DNA from: Stratiolaelaps scimitus | Taxonomy: Eukaryota > Arthropoda > Arachnida > Mesostigmata > Laelapidae | Assembly (NCBI GenBank): GCA_019614645.1 | Contig: JABWDB010000002.1 | Span: 19,581,501-19,645,500, forward strand | DNA length: 64,000 bases | Direction of reading: 5' to 3' | Part shown: positions 23,992 to 36,799 of the stretch, piece after piece | Layout: each line of letters starts with the position of its first letter | How positions within the stretch are numbered: position 1 is the stretch's first letter | Notes under the pieces: model-generated | What the model was told of the DNA's origin: nothing | The model's input: only the letters and a program-made list of their open reading frames with translations | Database searches by the model: none | Translations under genes and position numbers: made by a program

Positions 23992-25260
23992 ACGGTTGCC
24001 ACGATGGATTGCATCGAGGTGGAACGGCCCGTCAGAGACCCTCGAATGACAAAGGCAAGTTTGCTAAATTTAGGTAAAGTCGCGTAATCTCCCAAAAAAA
24101 GATTAAAGTCGGGAGCTCGCGGAACCGCAGGGAAAATACAGAAGATACGGAGAAATTAAGAAACCGGCTTGATTAGTATGTTTTGCCTAAAAAATACTTC
24201 AGCAGCATTCGTTGATTGATTGAGGAAATGCTTCTTTATCACTGAAGAATCCTCCGTTTATTACTGAAGAAATACTCCCCTATAAAGCGTGAAGTTGCGA
24301 TTAATTCTTCCAACTGCCCAAAGTGGACATTGGGATTTGTCTTTGTAACCATTGAGTCTGTTTACAAATGGGGATGGACGCGAACTCACAACGGATTTAC
24401 GTTAGCCCTTCCGGTCATTCCTGGATTAGCCCTTACAGATCCAGGATACAGGCTCTCAACTACCATATCTCAATCAATGCATCCACGCATGCGGTGGTTA
24501 ACCTCTGATTTACACAGGGCACTCATGTACATTCCTCATGGGCAGCGGCCTTCGAGTTATTTGGAGTTGTAAACAAAACAGACAACTGAGATGCCAGATC
24601 ATGTGGACCACTCTGTAACAATATCTGCCTTCCTCTATCAGCATTTGTTTCCGCGCTACCGGCTAGAGCAGAGGATGGACAATTGCGAAATGCGAAATGC
24701 TTGCAGGCAAAACGTGCAAAAATGCTTAAGAATCAGCGAGGAAAATACACGTTTTCGGTTCAGGTTCAAACTAAAACCTCGCGCCTACAAGCGAAATGCT
24801 TTCAAACACCACAACTTGTCATCCTCCACATGTCCTTTGACGAATGGACCTTTACAGCACGTGTGCTTGCCTATATACACTGTTTCCTAGTGATCGAGAT
24901 CCGTGTATAAAGCTCAACGTAGATCACTCGCCTCGATTTACTGATCGAGGTGAAGGCGAAGCGGCATTAGGCTATTTTGCCAGTTGTGCGATGTATTGTC
25001 TATTTGCTAGAAACTGATATCACATGAACCGAAGGTCACTTATATATAATGGTCGAGGCTAATTTAATTATTCGAGCTAAACTCTCGAAAATTGATTGAA
25101 TGTCAATGGCTTGTTACATATACAAGCAGCCGCTGAATAGGATTATGTGATCGATCGGTGTATTCGGCGGAACACAGGGGAGGAATTAGCTTCGATAGTA
25201 ACCATTAGGGAAATTTTAATCAAATCTTCAATATAATAATATGTAACATACAGTTTATGG

Positions 25261-25276
25261 ATATATATATATATAT
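25261..25276. repeat. (TA)n microsatellite
   Basis: Eight TA units. Confidence 0.9.
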
Positions 25277-25500
25277 TACACTTGCGGAGGGTCTTGTGTT
25301 ATTAGTCTGCAATATGTATGAGGACCAGTGGAGGAATGGGTTAGGATAGGTTCTATGTGACATAAACAATATAAGTTATTAATACTAATTAGTACGTGTT
25401 CAAACGGTTGAGTATTTTACATGGAGACGATTCTATATTTTTCGATGCTCATGTCACCAGAAGCAAACATCGGCTCTCGCAACCTCGACAAACCTCGAAT

Positions 25501-25740
25501 CTAGACGGAACAATCATCCTCTATCGTGCTAGTTAAATCTAGCATTCTTAAGTAGTCAATCGGGACTCCGCCGGTGGAAGGCAAAGATCCCAAGGTGACA
25601 TATTGGAAGGTGACCGTTGACATACGAGCAGAGGCCATTGGGTTGTATTCGGAAAGTGCGAGTGAGAAAAGCGAGATGGTTCGGTCAAATTGACATGCTT
25701 GGACTTTAGCTTTTAAAACACACTTAATTACCGACAACAA
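25501..25740 (-). CDS. open frame with exon-like codon use, unknown protein
   Basis: On the minus strand the frame runs 79 codons from a TTG to TAG, reading ISLFSLALSEYNPMASARMS and ending STIEDDCSV. Many codons end in C (TTC, CTC, GTC, ACC). The next minus-strand frame upstream, 25776-26045, ends at TGA and could be a neighbouring exon or the same decayed element in another frame. No motif is recognised and no clear splice acceptor was found. Confidence 0.18.
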   Translation of the reverse strand: MLSVIKCVLKAKVQACQFDRTISLFSLALSEYNPMASARMSTVTFQYVTLGSLPSTGGVPIDYLRMLDLTSTIEDDCSV

Positions 25741-26177
25741 ACAATGTACAAATACTAATTGTTAACATTGTGTTCTTATGTGCTGAACATGTGTCGATAG
25801 TTTAACTCGAGCTTTGTTACTGGTTCGCCAGAGCTGGAACTTCTCAGCGCCAATATCCTTGTTGGAGGGCATTGTCTGTCATTTGGTGGAGACCACTTTA
25901 AATATATCACCACACCCGTTAGCCTGAAAGGCTGCGCAATAATCAATGAATTCTCCCATGGCGTATTTCTGTTGACGGAGGCCGCGTATTTATAATCAAT
26001 GTTATTATATTGCTGCATATATACGTATTCATGCGATCTTCTCATATAATATTATTGTGTCCGTGTAAGTACATCGGTAATTTACAGCTTGTAGCCTCGA
26101 AACATTTGTATTTCCGATGACGATATACGCTGCCGTATTCAAAAGTACAATTTGGCTCCCAGGAACTAGATTAATGC

Positions 26178-26407
26178 CAGTCACGAGTATGTTATAACGC
26201 TCTGAGTAAACTCTTCGAGCAACGTCGACCTCCGTTTGTGGCGTTATCTAACGCTGTTGTGGTTGTTTTCGCGGTGCAGGTCGGCTGGCCAGTGTTCACC
26301 ACCTCCGGGCACAGAACCCAAGCGAAAGAATTGGCGGAGAAAAGTATGATAATAGTGAGAGACAGACAATTTAGCAGAGCCCAGTGGAGAGTCGAGAAAA
26401 GGCCCTG
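26178..26407 (+). CDS. weak candidate exon behind a strong acceptor
   Basis: The plus strand is open for about 75 codons to TGA at 26407. A pyrimidine- and GT-rich stretch ending TTCGCGGTGCAG forms a good acceptor near 26280. Downstream of it the frame reads VGWPVFTTSGHRTQAKELAE and a basic C-terminus RVEKRP. Read through without splicing it contains a hydrophobic VVVVFAV segment. No domain is recognised. Confidence 0.18.
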
Positions 26408-26744
26408 ACCGCAGTGTTTTAGCCCACACATTGGCAAGCACGGTGGCCAATCGGTGCAACACATTCTCCGTTGTGACCGATTACGCTTTCAAGCTAGCAA
26501 GGCGGCCGGGGCGAAACTAGTTCCATTCTGCAACCCTGCAGTGCCTTCGGGCAGTGACAAGCCACGGGTGTGATTGGCTGACCTACATGATCGGGGTCTT
26601 TGCGTCAGCAGCTCATCAGACCGAATAAAGAGGAAAGCGACCTTGATGACACTAAACAGTGGAAAGACGATTGGGCAGAGAGAAACACCACCACAGTGAT
26701 AGAATCCTCGAAATCTGCTGATCTGTATCAAAGCTAGTGTAGTC

Positions 26745-26777
26745 CTATTGGGAAACTCGTTTCTATTGGGAAACTCG
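26745..26777. repeat. 15-base tandem duplication
   Basis: CTATTGGGAAACTCG occurs at 26745-26759 and 26763-26777, period 18. Confidence 0.92.
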
Positions 26778-27042
26778 ATTGTCTGTAATACCTGTGTCTT
26801 GGTTCAGATGCGTGATGTTGTAGTACGAACTTATGCAGAAGTGAAAAAAAAAGCTGGTCAAAAATTGCTTCAACGATAGAAGATGAACATTGTTGTCTGT
26901 TTAATATGACAATCTTCAACGTGCGGAAATCAATTGTAATTAAATATAAAGAAGAACGAACGTATATATGGGAAGGTGTGTTCCTCATATTGAAGTTCAA
27001 TAATGAGTTGAAGTAGCGATGGTTGTGACACGCATCGACACT

Positions 27043-27060
27043 AATATATATATATATATA
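27043..27060. repeat. (TA)n microsatellite
   Basis: Nine TA units followed by TAGATATATA. Confidence 0.9.
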
Positions 27061-27206
27061 TAGATATATACTTCTGGCTGGTGCCTACTGTCAGTTAACT
27101 TAAAGCAAAACGTTGATTCGCCATTGTTTCTTTCGTGTGGAGGTCAAGGCCGTTGCTCTGTGAATATTTATGTATTCACGTGGACCGAATGTATAATAGT
27201 CAACAG

Positions 27207-27324
27207 ACCGACTCACTGGCGTCGATACCGATCTATTATTCTGGAAGCGGGTGGCCAAAACACATCAACCTAAACAACCCTGATATTAAATCGATGCCTG
27301 TTCGCTATAAGGTCGACTACGATG
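27207..27324 (+). CDS. candidate internal exon, unknown protein
   Basis: An acceptor-like AATAGTCAACAG precedes a frame reading TDSLASIPIYYSGSGWPKHI and then NLNNPDIKSMPVRYKVDYD. It meets GATG|GTAAGC, a good donor, in phase 1. The mix of aromatic, Pro and polar residues and codons such as CAC ATC AAC, GTC GAC TAC are coding-like. The acceptor lacks a strong pyrimidine tract. The family is not recognised. Confidence 0.28.
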
Positions 27325-28375
27325 GTAAGCAAAAAGTATGCTCCTTCGCAACAGCCTGTTCCACCTCAAGGCTCGTCGAACGGCAACGTTCGCCACCCTG
27401 ATCGACGGCATCAAGCCAAACCAGAACTAAAAGCTACCCCAAATAGGTACCGTTACCTGGAAAACTGTTGTATGTCCTACCGGAGTGCTCCTTTCGCGAG
27501 GTCGCCGCTGTCTCTTCAGGCACCAGCGAAAGGGCAAGCAAGAACGAGCCTGCCTCGAAGGGTCGCACCTACCCAATGCTGTTCCTCTACATTCACAGTG
27601 GGCCCCCCAATACGATTTTCTCTTTGCCGGCCCCGTTCCTCCGTCTCTGTGCGTATCTGGGTGTGATCTAATATAAAAAAGAAAAGGAATAAAGGACGTA
27701 TTATACAAAGCGACGAGAGGCGATGGGTGAGGGAGAGAGAGAGAGAGGGCTACCATCCGCTCAGGATGGATAACCATGAGACAGAAGGAACTCCTCCCGC
27801 CGGCGCAGCATATAGGTTGAGCGCAGCGGCAGCTGCGGCGGCTGAATAGCCCATGTGAGTGAGACAAGTTCGGCCGCCGGCGATTGAACGTGACGGACTG
27901 AAGACAACGGAAACAGAGGCTTTGTCCGTATTTGCATAGAATGACAATACATCCTCATGCAATTTCGATGATGTCGGCTAGCGCCGATGGTAAGGACACA
28001 GATAGCTGAGGCAGACGGCCCTTGCTTTTGCTTGATTCTGCCAGCGGTTGAACAAGTGTAACTGATAAATCTAACTGACACTAACTGCAAATGAATAGAT
28101 ACTACATATATGTGTGGTGGCAGGGGCCCAGGAGGGGGCGTCTGCGGGGGTGTTGGGAAGGCGTTTTAGAAAGGCGATATTCCTTGCAGAGTTCCAGGGC
28201 AAATGAATCCATGTCGCCGTGTTGACGAGTGTCCTATTGCGACGATCAGGCAAATTCTTTCGAATGCTACTGTTTTAGAAACATCATCACTTCATCCTTC
28301 AAGGGCCTATTTCAGGCCAGATTCACAGCAGCTGCAATCGACCCATGTCGTGTTTGTTACAACCACAACGGACCG

Positions 28376-28629
28376 AGAGAGAGAGAGAAAGGGCGGGCTA
28401 TGTATATATATATATAATACCATGCGTGTATTACACTGCGCATATCGGCCGCAGCTCAGGTCTGCTAACGAACACGCGGGCATAAATACAATGAATGAAC
28501 CGAATGAACGGAACTGGGCACCGGCAGCAGCAGCAGCAGCAGCACCACAACCATCTGAAAGACGAGACAAATGACTGGAAGGCAGCAGGTCCCTAGTCGA
28601 TCCTTGTGGTTCGGTTTGTACATATGTAA

Positions 28630-28663
<34 letters not shown>
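28376..28663. repeat. cluster of GA, TA, CAG and CA microsatellites
   Basis: GA at about 28376-28390, TA at about 28404-28416, CAG at about 28526-28543, (CA)n at 28629-28648 running into (TA)n to 28663. The Ala and Tyr/Ile-rich frames here are products of these repeats. Confidence 0.85.
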
Positions 28664-29114
28664 CTCAGGCGGGTGCTCCCTGTCATCGGCGCCCATCTGC
28701 GTGAACTGCATAAATTACCAGGTCCCAGCACGGCAGGGTCGTGGTTTCAGTCGATCCCTGGATTTCTACGACTGGCTGGTTACTCCTATGGCATTTGCTT
28801 TGCTACAGTTTCGGCTGCGACGACAGCAGCGGTTGCTTCCCAGGGACCGCTGAGAACGCCAGGGGGCTTGTCCGGCCGCAGCTGTGCTAAGGATTAACAG
28901 GGATGCCGACGTGCTGTTAATGACTTGTTGTTGTTGTTGTCGCCATGTTGATCAGCAACCACAAACAATAGCAGGGGTAGCCGTAGACGATGACGACGAA
29001 TTATTGAATTAACAATTCAACCATAATTCTAACGGTACAGCCGGTGAACGAATGATAATGAATAAAGCATTAGATGAAGGACTCGTAGACGAAGTAAGAA
29101 AGAGCAAGACTATG

Positions 29115-29133
29115 TATATATATATATATATAT
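29115..29133. repeat. (TA)n microsatellite
   Basis: About nine TA units. Confidence 0.9.
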
Positions 29134-29378
29134 GCTTGTGAACGGATTACTGCCTCTCATTACAACGTATTGTATTAGGGATGTTGTTGTTGTTTTTTTG
29201 ACAATCGTTGATCGCTCCGTTGCTGCCGATGCTGCTGCTGCCGTTCAAACCGTTGTCCCATCATGCATATTCACAAAGTAGTTTTGATATCATATGATTT
29301 TCGTAGGACATTATTATTTAGCCTAATGATGCCGTGTTCTGTCTTGCGTAGTCTTGAAGTCGTCTATCATAGGTTGGC

Positions 29379-29408
29379 ATTATGCATCTCACACATTATG
29401 CATCTCAC
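29379..29408. repeat. 14-base tandem duplication
   Basis: ATTATGCATCTCAC at 29379-29392 and again at 29395-29408, period 16. Confidence 0.92.
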
Positions 29409-29819
29409 TATTACAGGCTCTACTCAATCAGAATTCTTATCTCGATGTAGAACCTATGGGTTGGTCTCGTGGGTGGCTAATTTCATCGCTTACCACCTCT
29501 TTATTGTGTTGGCACGTTGTTAATTCAATTGACAGCGAATGTCAGGATGAAAATATCGCCTAGTGGAAGGAACGGCAGGAGTGCCGATTCAATACCGCCC
29601 GCGTACTTTATCTACGAGACGCGGTTACAAATACTCAACCCAGCCTATTTTGCATTTCAATCTTATACGGCAGCGTACAGCTGGTAAGCTTCAACCATAT
29701 CATATCAAGAGACATGGGCAGCAACGCAAAATCATTACTAGATCAGATCTTCATCTTAAAAGGCCTCGTTCAGCAAACGCAACACTGGTGAAGACCACGA
29801 CACGAAGAAGGATATAGCA

Positions 29820-30750
29820 GATAATAATAACAACAGCAACAGCAATGTGCGTACTCGCCATTATTTGCTTGTCACATAATAATAATGTCCCCAAGCCGAC
29901 CTGACGAGCCCCGGCGACCCTGACCGGCCGCTCGTTCAAAAAATAATTAATTAAACTAATCAATTCGCGGTCGATCACTGGAGACCACCGGCCCGACGTC
30001 CACGGCTGCATGCTATCATATAGTTTTTGTGCTATAAGTGTTCTCTCTCTATCGGTCCCGTAGTCCGAAACTCGTCGACGATGACGTTCACTATGACGAC
30101 CTGTAGAGGCAGGCGACAACATCATACCGGTGCTGCCAGCAGCGGCCATCAGCCAGGCTGAACATTTCGCTTGAACAATGCTGCTATTTGCTTGTTCTGC
30201 GTTCGACGTCGTTCGAAGTTTACTTAGGCCAGACGAGGACATGACCAAACACAAACACACACACAGACACACGCAGCCTCACAACTTGGGAAAGTTATGA
30301 TTTTTTTCTTGTTGTCGTCGAAGGCTACACACTCATAGCTCTGATGGCCAACCGCGTCACGATGTCTGGTCTAACTAACTATGCGGTTAGCATTGATATT
30401 CGGCGAAAAATTGAAATCAGTTGAGCTGAAATGCTGCGATATACCGCCGGATCACGAAGCCTGAATTATAGATTCAAATACTGGCAGGGCAATATGCGGC
30501 GGCGATAGGTCAACATCGGTGAATCTCTGTCGAACTAGCGAATGTAACGGATGCTGAGTACGTGTGTGTGTGTGTGGTGCGTCTTTGTCATTAGATACTG
30601 ATATCTATACAAACTGCAATAGTGCTGAAGTTACTGAAGTGCATGAAGCGTATGGTTTGTCTGCGACAGCCATGAGAAGATGTCCATTTGTTATCTAGCG
30701 TATAGTTAGCCACGCTAGAAGTCGATTGATGGTGTTATTGCGTAAATATT
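29820..30750. other. no supportable gene; repeat-derived open frame
   Basis: A 173-codon minus-strand frame (29751-30272) is open, but its hydrophobic C-terminus comes from the AAC/AGC and ATA repeats at 29820-29842 and its N-terminus from a CA run near 30248-30272. No splice or domain support. A GT run lies at 30561-30576. Confidence 0.4.
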
Positions 30751-31813
30751 GCCTGAGTGGTCATCGATCTATCAGCTACGCGCGATGGGTGCGTCGTTGA
30801 CGACATATATCAACACGGTGAGAAACGAACTGATTTATATGCAAATATCTTCATAGCGGCATGTTTTTTTGCAACTAAATTCAATGTGAGGAACGACCAC
30901 TGGAGTTGGCTGGTTGAAATGCTTATGCCGCACAGATAAATTCAGGTTAGAGTTTGCCTGCGAATACGCTAGAGGTTCCGGGGAGCATCGCTGAGATCTG
31001 CTGCTGGTGGGTTTGCTTGTTCACTTTCTTAGCGGCCTGGTCGCTTGAAGACATTTTTATATATATAAGAGGGGTTGAGCGGGTGCGAGCGATGGGTACA
31101 TTGCCGGCGCCTATTTGAAGGCATTGGGAACGACCAGCAGCCTCGGAGGTGAGGGCGATTATCCCCTTCAGTGAAGCGTCCAGTTCGCGTGCACTGACAA
31201 CGTTGAGCAACGGCGGCTGCGGCGTAGGTCGCCTCTCGCGCTCAACCCTTGTTAACCATTGAGGCCAACCTTAGGTGGCTCAACCCAACCGAGTCAGGCG
31301 AGCCAGTTCGTATGATTCCGTTCCAGACCACAGCAGCGCCAAGCAGAGGCTGGTCGCCAATCGCGTTTGAGGTTGTTTCTGTGGTTGTTGATGCTGTCGT
31401 TGTCGTCGTCATCATCATCGTCGTCGTCGTAACTAACTGTTATTGTGGTGGTGTTGGCGCTGCTGCTGCTTCTTGTGATCTTGCTATCTCATCAGTGGAT
31501 ATCTCCGTCTACCCATTCAGAAGCAGTATGCCGTTGTTAGCAACTATCGAGGAAGTTGTCAGGAGCGAGGAGCATCACCGCCACTCGTATATACATACAA
31601 TGGAGCGGAGCATCCTCTCTGGCGCACGACAAGCCCTGCTCGCATAGCACTGCGAATACAACATTGTGCTAGCCACAACCAAACGGACCATAGCGAAACC
31701 ACATAGCAAGTGACGAGACCTACGGGGTATGAGTTGGGTAAGGCGATGAATGCAGGAGAGGCGTAATGTTCCTAGTTTCTCAATATCTTCTATACAGTGC
31801 GATAACGTAGCAT

Positions 31814-32041
31814 CTATGAGCGTGCGTTGGAGGATAATGACTCCAGTCTGTGGGAAGAGGAAGGCTTCTTAAGTCTAATCGTTGTTGTTGGTGCAGCTGC
31901 TACTGACGATGATAATGATGAAATAGGCTGGATGGTAACACATTGTCGTACCCTTGTCCATGGGGCAACTGCGTCGGCCTGAGCGTCTACTGTTGTACCC
32001 AAGACGGACTTGAACATGTGTTTATCGTGCGACACTCTGGG
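31814..32041 (-). CDS. candidate terminal exon of a minus-strand gene (segment D)
   Basis: A TATATATCCAG acceptor is followed in phase 0 by 75 codons and TAG. The peptide starts PRVSHDKHMFKSVLGTTVDA and continues into a Ser/Thr/Pro-rich, probably disordered tail (SSLSSSVAAAPTTTIRLKK) ending LESLSSNARS. No AATAAA was seen in the next 200 bases on this strand. Segments C, B and A at 33.6, 36.7 and 39.1 kb lie upstream on the same strand with compatible phases. The family is not recognised. Confidence 0.25.
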   Translation of the reverse strand, partial: PRVSHDKHMFKSVLGTTVDAQADAVAPWTRVRQCVTIQPISSLSSSVAAAPTTTIRLKKPSSSHRLESLSSNARS

Positions 32042-33580
32042 CTGGATATATAATGAATACAGTGGCCATTTCAGTTACATAGTATCTATAGTTTGTTACT
32101 GGATTTCTAGCACATCCATAGGTACATACAGTCCGAGACAAAACGTAGACTGTACTCGATGAATGCTGACTGCTCGGTTAGTGCTGTTGTGGCCTTCACG
32201 CCGCCTCATCGACGTCTACATGTAATACGCCCGCATGATTGTCTATCCTCTGTTGTATCTGGGAGAAGTGCAGGCATTCACATCCTCTGAAGCTAGTCAG
32301 ATTCATCGTGGATGATACTAAGGGTCGATCTGTATATGAGGGCGATCACATCAACTAGGCTAAGATCGATTCCACCGCTGAAGGCACTCAACACCCTATG
32401 CTCATCGACGGTGGGTGCATCAGTAACATCTGGGAGAAGGACGAACAGTTATAACCGCCACAATAACAACAACACTACCACTAAAAGAGGAGGCCGTTTT
32501 ACCTGGCATATGTGCTTTCCAAAAATAAACGATCATGACAATAACAATTACTACTAGCCTGACGGTTTTTTTTTCCAGGTTCATGACTGAAGACTCCAAA
32601 AACTAGCAGTTGAGCTTTTGTTAGTCATCGTCTATTAATCTTGTCCCGCACTTTTCGGATATGTATATTCTACAGAAAACCTACCATCGAAATCAATTCA
32701 AGGCTAGCTGTTGTATACGTGATTCGTGTTGACAAGATCCCGCAGTGAAGCATAAACTCAGTCTCGATCTGAGATCGAATTTTAGACTAAGCCCATAACT
32801 TAGCAACTGTCCACACGCATACGCAGCAATGGGGGTTACTCAAAAATATCAGAAGGTAACACTTGCTAGCATCGAGCATTTCAAGGTAGGACATTGAAAT
32901 TGAATAAGGTAGCTTGGCCTCGGTACTCCGCTTCTTTGGCCATTTCGGGACAACAAGTAAATGTGTCGTATCATCAGCAATCTCTTGTTATTGTGGTCAA
33001 AAGGCAATACGTCAATCCACACACGTACGATTCGGGATCTGTCTACTGACGGTCTACCGACAATCTACACTGTGCACGCTCCAGCTTTTCTCTAAAAGGC
33101 GGCTCCAAAAGCCACAGCTCTACTCTGCAGTAGCTAGCACGACCATTACTACCGCCGCCTAGACTCCCTTATTGGTTCCCCCGGGTCCGACGCAATCAAG
33201 CGATTCGAGCAGTACCTACGTGGGAGCCTTTGTCTCTCTCACTCTCTCTCTCTCTATCGGCAAATGCATGTGATGCGAGATGCATCATTAGTATTAGATC
33301 AAATAGGCGCCCAACCTGATTAACAACTGTAGCGGCTTCAACAGCCGCAAACAAATATTGACATAGGTCAATCTGTACATTAATTCATACGTGATGTTGT
33401 GGTTTGAAGCTGTTGTCTACGACATGCTCTTTGATAGATCCAATATGGATCTATGGGCAAGTGCTACGCAGAGATGGTTGTAGTTGGATCCGGATATTAT
33501 AGTTAAGGGACAAATACGAAGCGAAGAGAGAGAGAGAGAGAGAGAGATGCAGACAAGCAGATACGATATCAATAATACTA
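32042..33580. other. non-coding stretch, possible intron
   Basis: AAC units near 32462-32476 and 32540, a T run near 32568-32575, CT runs at about 33232-33256 and a GA run at about 33525-33547. No supportable exon was seen. It would be an intron if the four-segment minus-strand model holds. Confidence 0.35.
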
Positions 33581-33584
33581 CTAC

Positions 33585-33801
33585 GCAAAACAGGACTATA
33601 GGATTGTAATGGCCCACCCCCAGATTTGGAGAGGCCGATTCCACACCCCGCCGATTACTGGGCAGGCCCTCACGTATGCTCTCAGCGATAATGGATGATG
33701 AAACAGGAATATGAACATCGATCACCATGGTCCGGCAACGAGTTGTTGTCCCGTATTCCGCCGTGTTTATGACGAAAGCGTAATTTTCGAAATGGAGATT
33801 T
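33585..33801 (-). CDS. candidate internal exon of a minus-strand gene (segment C)
   Basis: A CCTTACTTAG acceptor on the minus strand precedes a frame entered in phase 2, reading NLHFENYAFVINTAEYGTTT then CRTMVIDVHIPVSSSIIAES. The spacing Y...N...G...V.V is loosely like the F-G strands of an Ig-fold domain, but the expected Cys two residues after the Tyr is Phe, so this is only a resemblance. Two donors are possible: TGC|GTAGTA at 33585 (phase 0) or ATAC|GTGAGG at 33674 (phase 1). The far end becomes hydrophobic over a CT repeat and is probably intron. Confidence 0.3.
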
Positions 33802-34064
33802 CTAAGTAAGGTCATGCTTCAAAATTCAGCGCCAAGTATTCGCAGAAATTGCCCGCAAAGTGGTCCCAGGGATGGGTGGAATTTTCCAGCCACATTCCTC
33901 GTAGTAATCCCATCGTACTGATATGTGCTGAGACGTGTCTGGTTGGAGAGGGACCAGAGGCCTTTCAGCCGCCAACGAAACAAGAACAAACTCGGCCTAT
34001 AAACAATCATGAATTAGCTCGTTTTTGGTGCGCATCTGTACCTACACAGAACAGCATTGACCTT

Positions 34065-34517
34065 TCAAGTCAGGGTCCCAGGTGGAACTGTGACTGAACG
34101 AATCAATGATCGGTGGGACTTTAGAGGTCTTCCTTCACAGAACTCTTTCCTACGCCAGCGTAAAATGCAAAACCTATAATTTGAGACGCATCCGAAATGC
34201 AGACCTTTTTGATAACTTTGTAATCGAAGTAGTAACCTCAACTGATCATCCCCCACCTCGTTTCTCTACCCTAACGAAGTTTCATTGTAAGCAACCTCTT
34301 CTGTAGCCTTTTGAAATGTGAATGGCTTTCGATGAATCTATCGGAACAGTGTCATTTCTTACTCGCGCGAGGGCCAAGCCTGGCATCGGCTGCTGTTCGT
34401 GCTCGTAGCAAAGTCAATGTGCGCCGGTCCCGCATCGCTAGACTGCACCTAAGCACCCTGGCGAAATTAAACTGCCCACCATTAGGGTATGGCTCTCCAG
34501 AGGAGAACAACGTGTAA
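34065..34517. other. open frames on both strands, no clear gene
   Basis: Both strands carry moderately protein-like frames (plus 34106-34306, minus 34065-34256). A donor-like ATT|GTAAGC sits near 34286 on the plus strand. Evidence does not favour either strand, so no CDS is called. Confidence 0.25.
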
Positions 34518-35895
34518 TAACAGTATAGGGGCTATGCAAATCCTGTGGTGGCGACGGAATTAAGAGCGGTAGCGCCAGCAGCATACGGGGAAAACAGCAC
34601 AGGGAACAACCCGGCCGAAATGAAACACCCCTCCTCCCACAGCTGCCCATCCAATCTTCCGTCAAACCTCTGCCATCGCCTAATGTAAGCTGAACGACGA
34701 CGAGTCAAATTTAGCACAAGAATTAAACACAAATTCTCTTTTTCTTTAATATCTATATTCTATACATGCAAAGAAAGTGTCATTATTGTACTGACAGGCT
34801 GACACGAATGTGATGATTGCGATACGAAATTACTATTAGAAAATCACAACATCTAACTCCGTTCATACAGATACTGTCGGAGCGGGGTAGCGGGAACAGG
34901 GCAATCGGTAAACATTAATATAGAAACAGTAAACATTAAAACATGTACGGAGCTCAGCTCGTGTAAACTTCTAAGCAACGTACGTGAACTTCTTCTGTGA
35001 TTCAAATGACAGCAATGGTTGGTTGGTTCAACATTATCTTCAGAATAAGAGCATCTGGAACCTCGCCCAGGAGGCTAGCCAAATGTACGAATGGCCCACG
35101 TGCATAGTATCATAATAATAACAATAATAATTAGGTTTTTCAGTTGGATTTTGCTACGTATACAGCTAGAACAAGCAAGGGTAGTCGCAAGAATGAGACA
35201 CAGAACGTATGACGTTGACTGTTTTCATGTGCTGTGACACTAATTCGCTTAGATTAGTGTTCGTAGCGTAGCCTACATCTAACCTTATACCTGCCTATTC
35301 GGCCAGCATGATCTCAACCGGGAGGATTTGCGATGGAGGATTTCATTTCATATCAGGCTCATGCCACTCATTCCTCTTTCTTTGTCCAGAAATCCGCACC
35401 CGTTGCCGCGGACCTACCTCCGCCAGACTGACTTCTCGGTACTTGAATGGTGTCAAAAGAATCTCTATTCGCCTTTAGTCATCGCGTCTACTGATCGCGC
35501 TCGCTGCTGATCGCTCTGCCGAGCAGGCTATGCAAGTCCGTCAGTTCGTCAGGCGATCATTGCGCGACAGTCGTTGCCCTGCAATGGGCTACGGCTGCCG
35601 AGAACGAACACCGGCAACTAACGAAGAAGAGCTCGTTGGCTCCCACCGCCGCAGCCGCCGCCGCCGGTGCCGGGCGTCCGCTTATAATTGCGACGCAGCT
35701 CCACTTTCGCTCTGTGCTTAGTGCTTACTTTTCTCGTCTTATTTCATTCATTCATTCTTTCTTTCTTTCCTCGTTTTTTTATTTCGCTTCTCTCCTTTCG
35801 TACTTAACGAATCCTTTGCTAAAAAGCCCAGCTATCCGTGCCCCTTTGACTGCGCAGCTGTATGCGTGAGGGACTGTGTGTGTATATCGTCTCGA

Positions 35896-35909
35896 ATGCA
35901 AATTCCAAT

Positions 35910-35948
<39 letters not shown>

Positions 35949-36162
35949 ACTACTACCACCACGACCGCGGTCGCCGTTTGCGAAACTAGCCCTCCGGTGG
36001 GCCAGCTCCCTTCGTTCAGCTGCTTGCCTTGGACTGGGCAGCCGCCTTAGAGTTTCAGAGCTAGCTTGGCTCTATTTCGTCGTCCTCTGCGACGGAGCTC
36101 CGCTGGCTGAAACTGTTTTTATCCATCTCCTGCGCCGTACTAGTGCAAGTACTCGTTCTTGA
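35896..36162 (+). CDS. ORF with poly-leucine leader from a CTG repeat, doubtful
   Basis: From the ATG at 35896 the frame reads MQIPI and then about 15 Leu, the first 12 from the CTG tract at 35913-35948, followed by Pro/Arg-rich sequence to TGA at 36162. It mimics a signal peptide. A TATA-like TTATAATT lies near 35680 and pyrimidine-rich sequence follows, so a promoter and 5' leader are possible. The alternative frame gives poly-Ala. The repeat alone can explain both. Confidence 0.18.
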
Positions 36163-36697
36163 GCCAGGATAGCGGGAGGAATTAAAGGGGACACGAACGG
36201 GAATGAATTAGGGGCGGATGGCGGCGAGTGGCCGAGAAGAGATTGGACTCATCCTTAAACTCTTCGTACAGCCTCGGTGGCCGAACTGTGCCGTCGTAGC
36301 AGCTGAAGTAGCAAAAGGACGCCAGATATGGATCTACACGTAAATGCAATGGGAAGCCCGGCCCGTTGTTGTGCGAAGAAAAGCGTTCAACCAGAATTCC
36401 CCGTCAAATCTGTAATGGGGGAGTATATAAATTATTGACCAGTGTATTGCGTGCAAGGGGGTCCGGACGGGTCTGTTGTGCCGATAGGAAGAGCCGAGGC
36501 TGAAAAAACAATTCGATGGAAGGCGCCTTATAAGCAACGGAAATGAGCACAAATGCATGCAGAGGGTAATGTCCTCTGGGAAGCGTCCTAGTCGATTGCT
36601 AAGCTACCTCTGAAGTGAGAAAATAAAAAACTATCATTTTACTTGTTATCATCTATGGGAAACGTCTGTTCGTTGTATTATTGCTAAGGGCACTTAC

Positions 36698-36762
36698 CTA
36701 TAGCATTCGTCATGAGTTTTGATATTGCAGATCTGCAAATCGTGCGTTCCCCTCATTCTCAA
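36698..36762 (-). CDS. candidate short internal exon of a minus-strand gene (segment B)
   Basis: This segment has consensus signals at both ends. The acceptor TATAAGTTCCTCAG has a pyrimidine tract, and the donor ATAG|GTAAGTG is near-perfect. The 65 bases are open in one frame, LRMRGTHDLQICNIKTHDEC then Y, entering in phase 0 and leaving in phase 2. That phase fits segment A upstream (ends phase 0) and segment C downstream (enters phase 2). The other two frames contain stops. The peptide is not recognised. Confidence 0.35.
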
Positions 36763-36799
36763 CTGAGGAACTTATAAATTGGAGTTTATTATAAATTGG

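Noticed and set aside
29751..30272. 173-codon minus-strand ORF ending in a hydrophobic helix
   Set aside because: The helix is encoded by AAC/ATA repeats and the start by a CA repeat. No motif.
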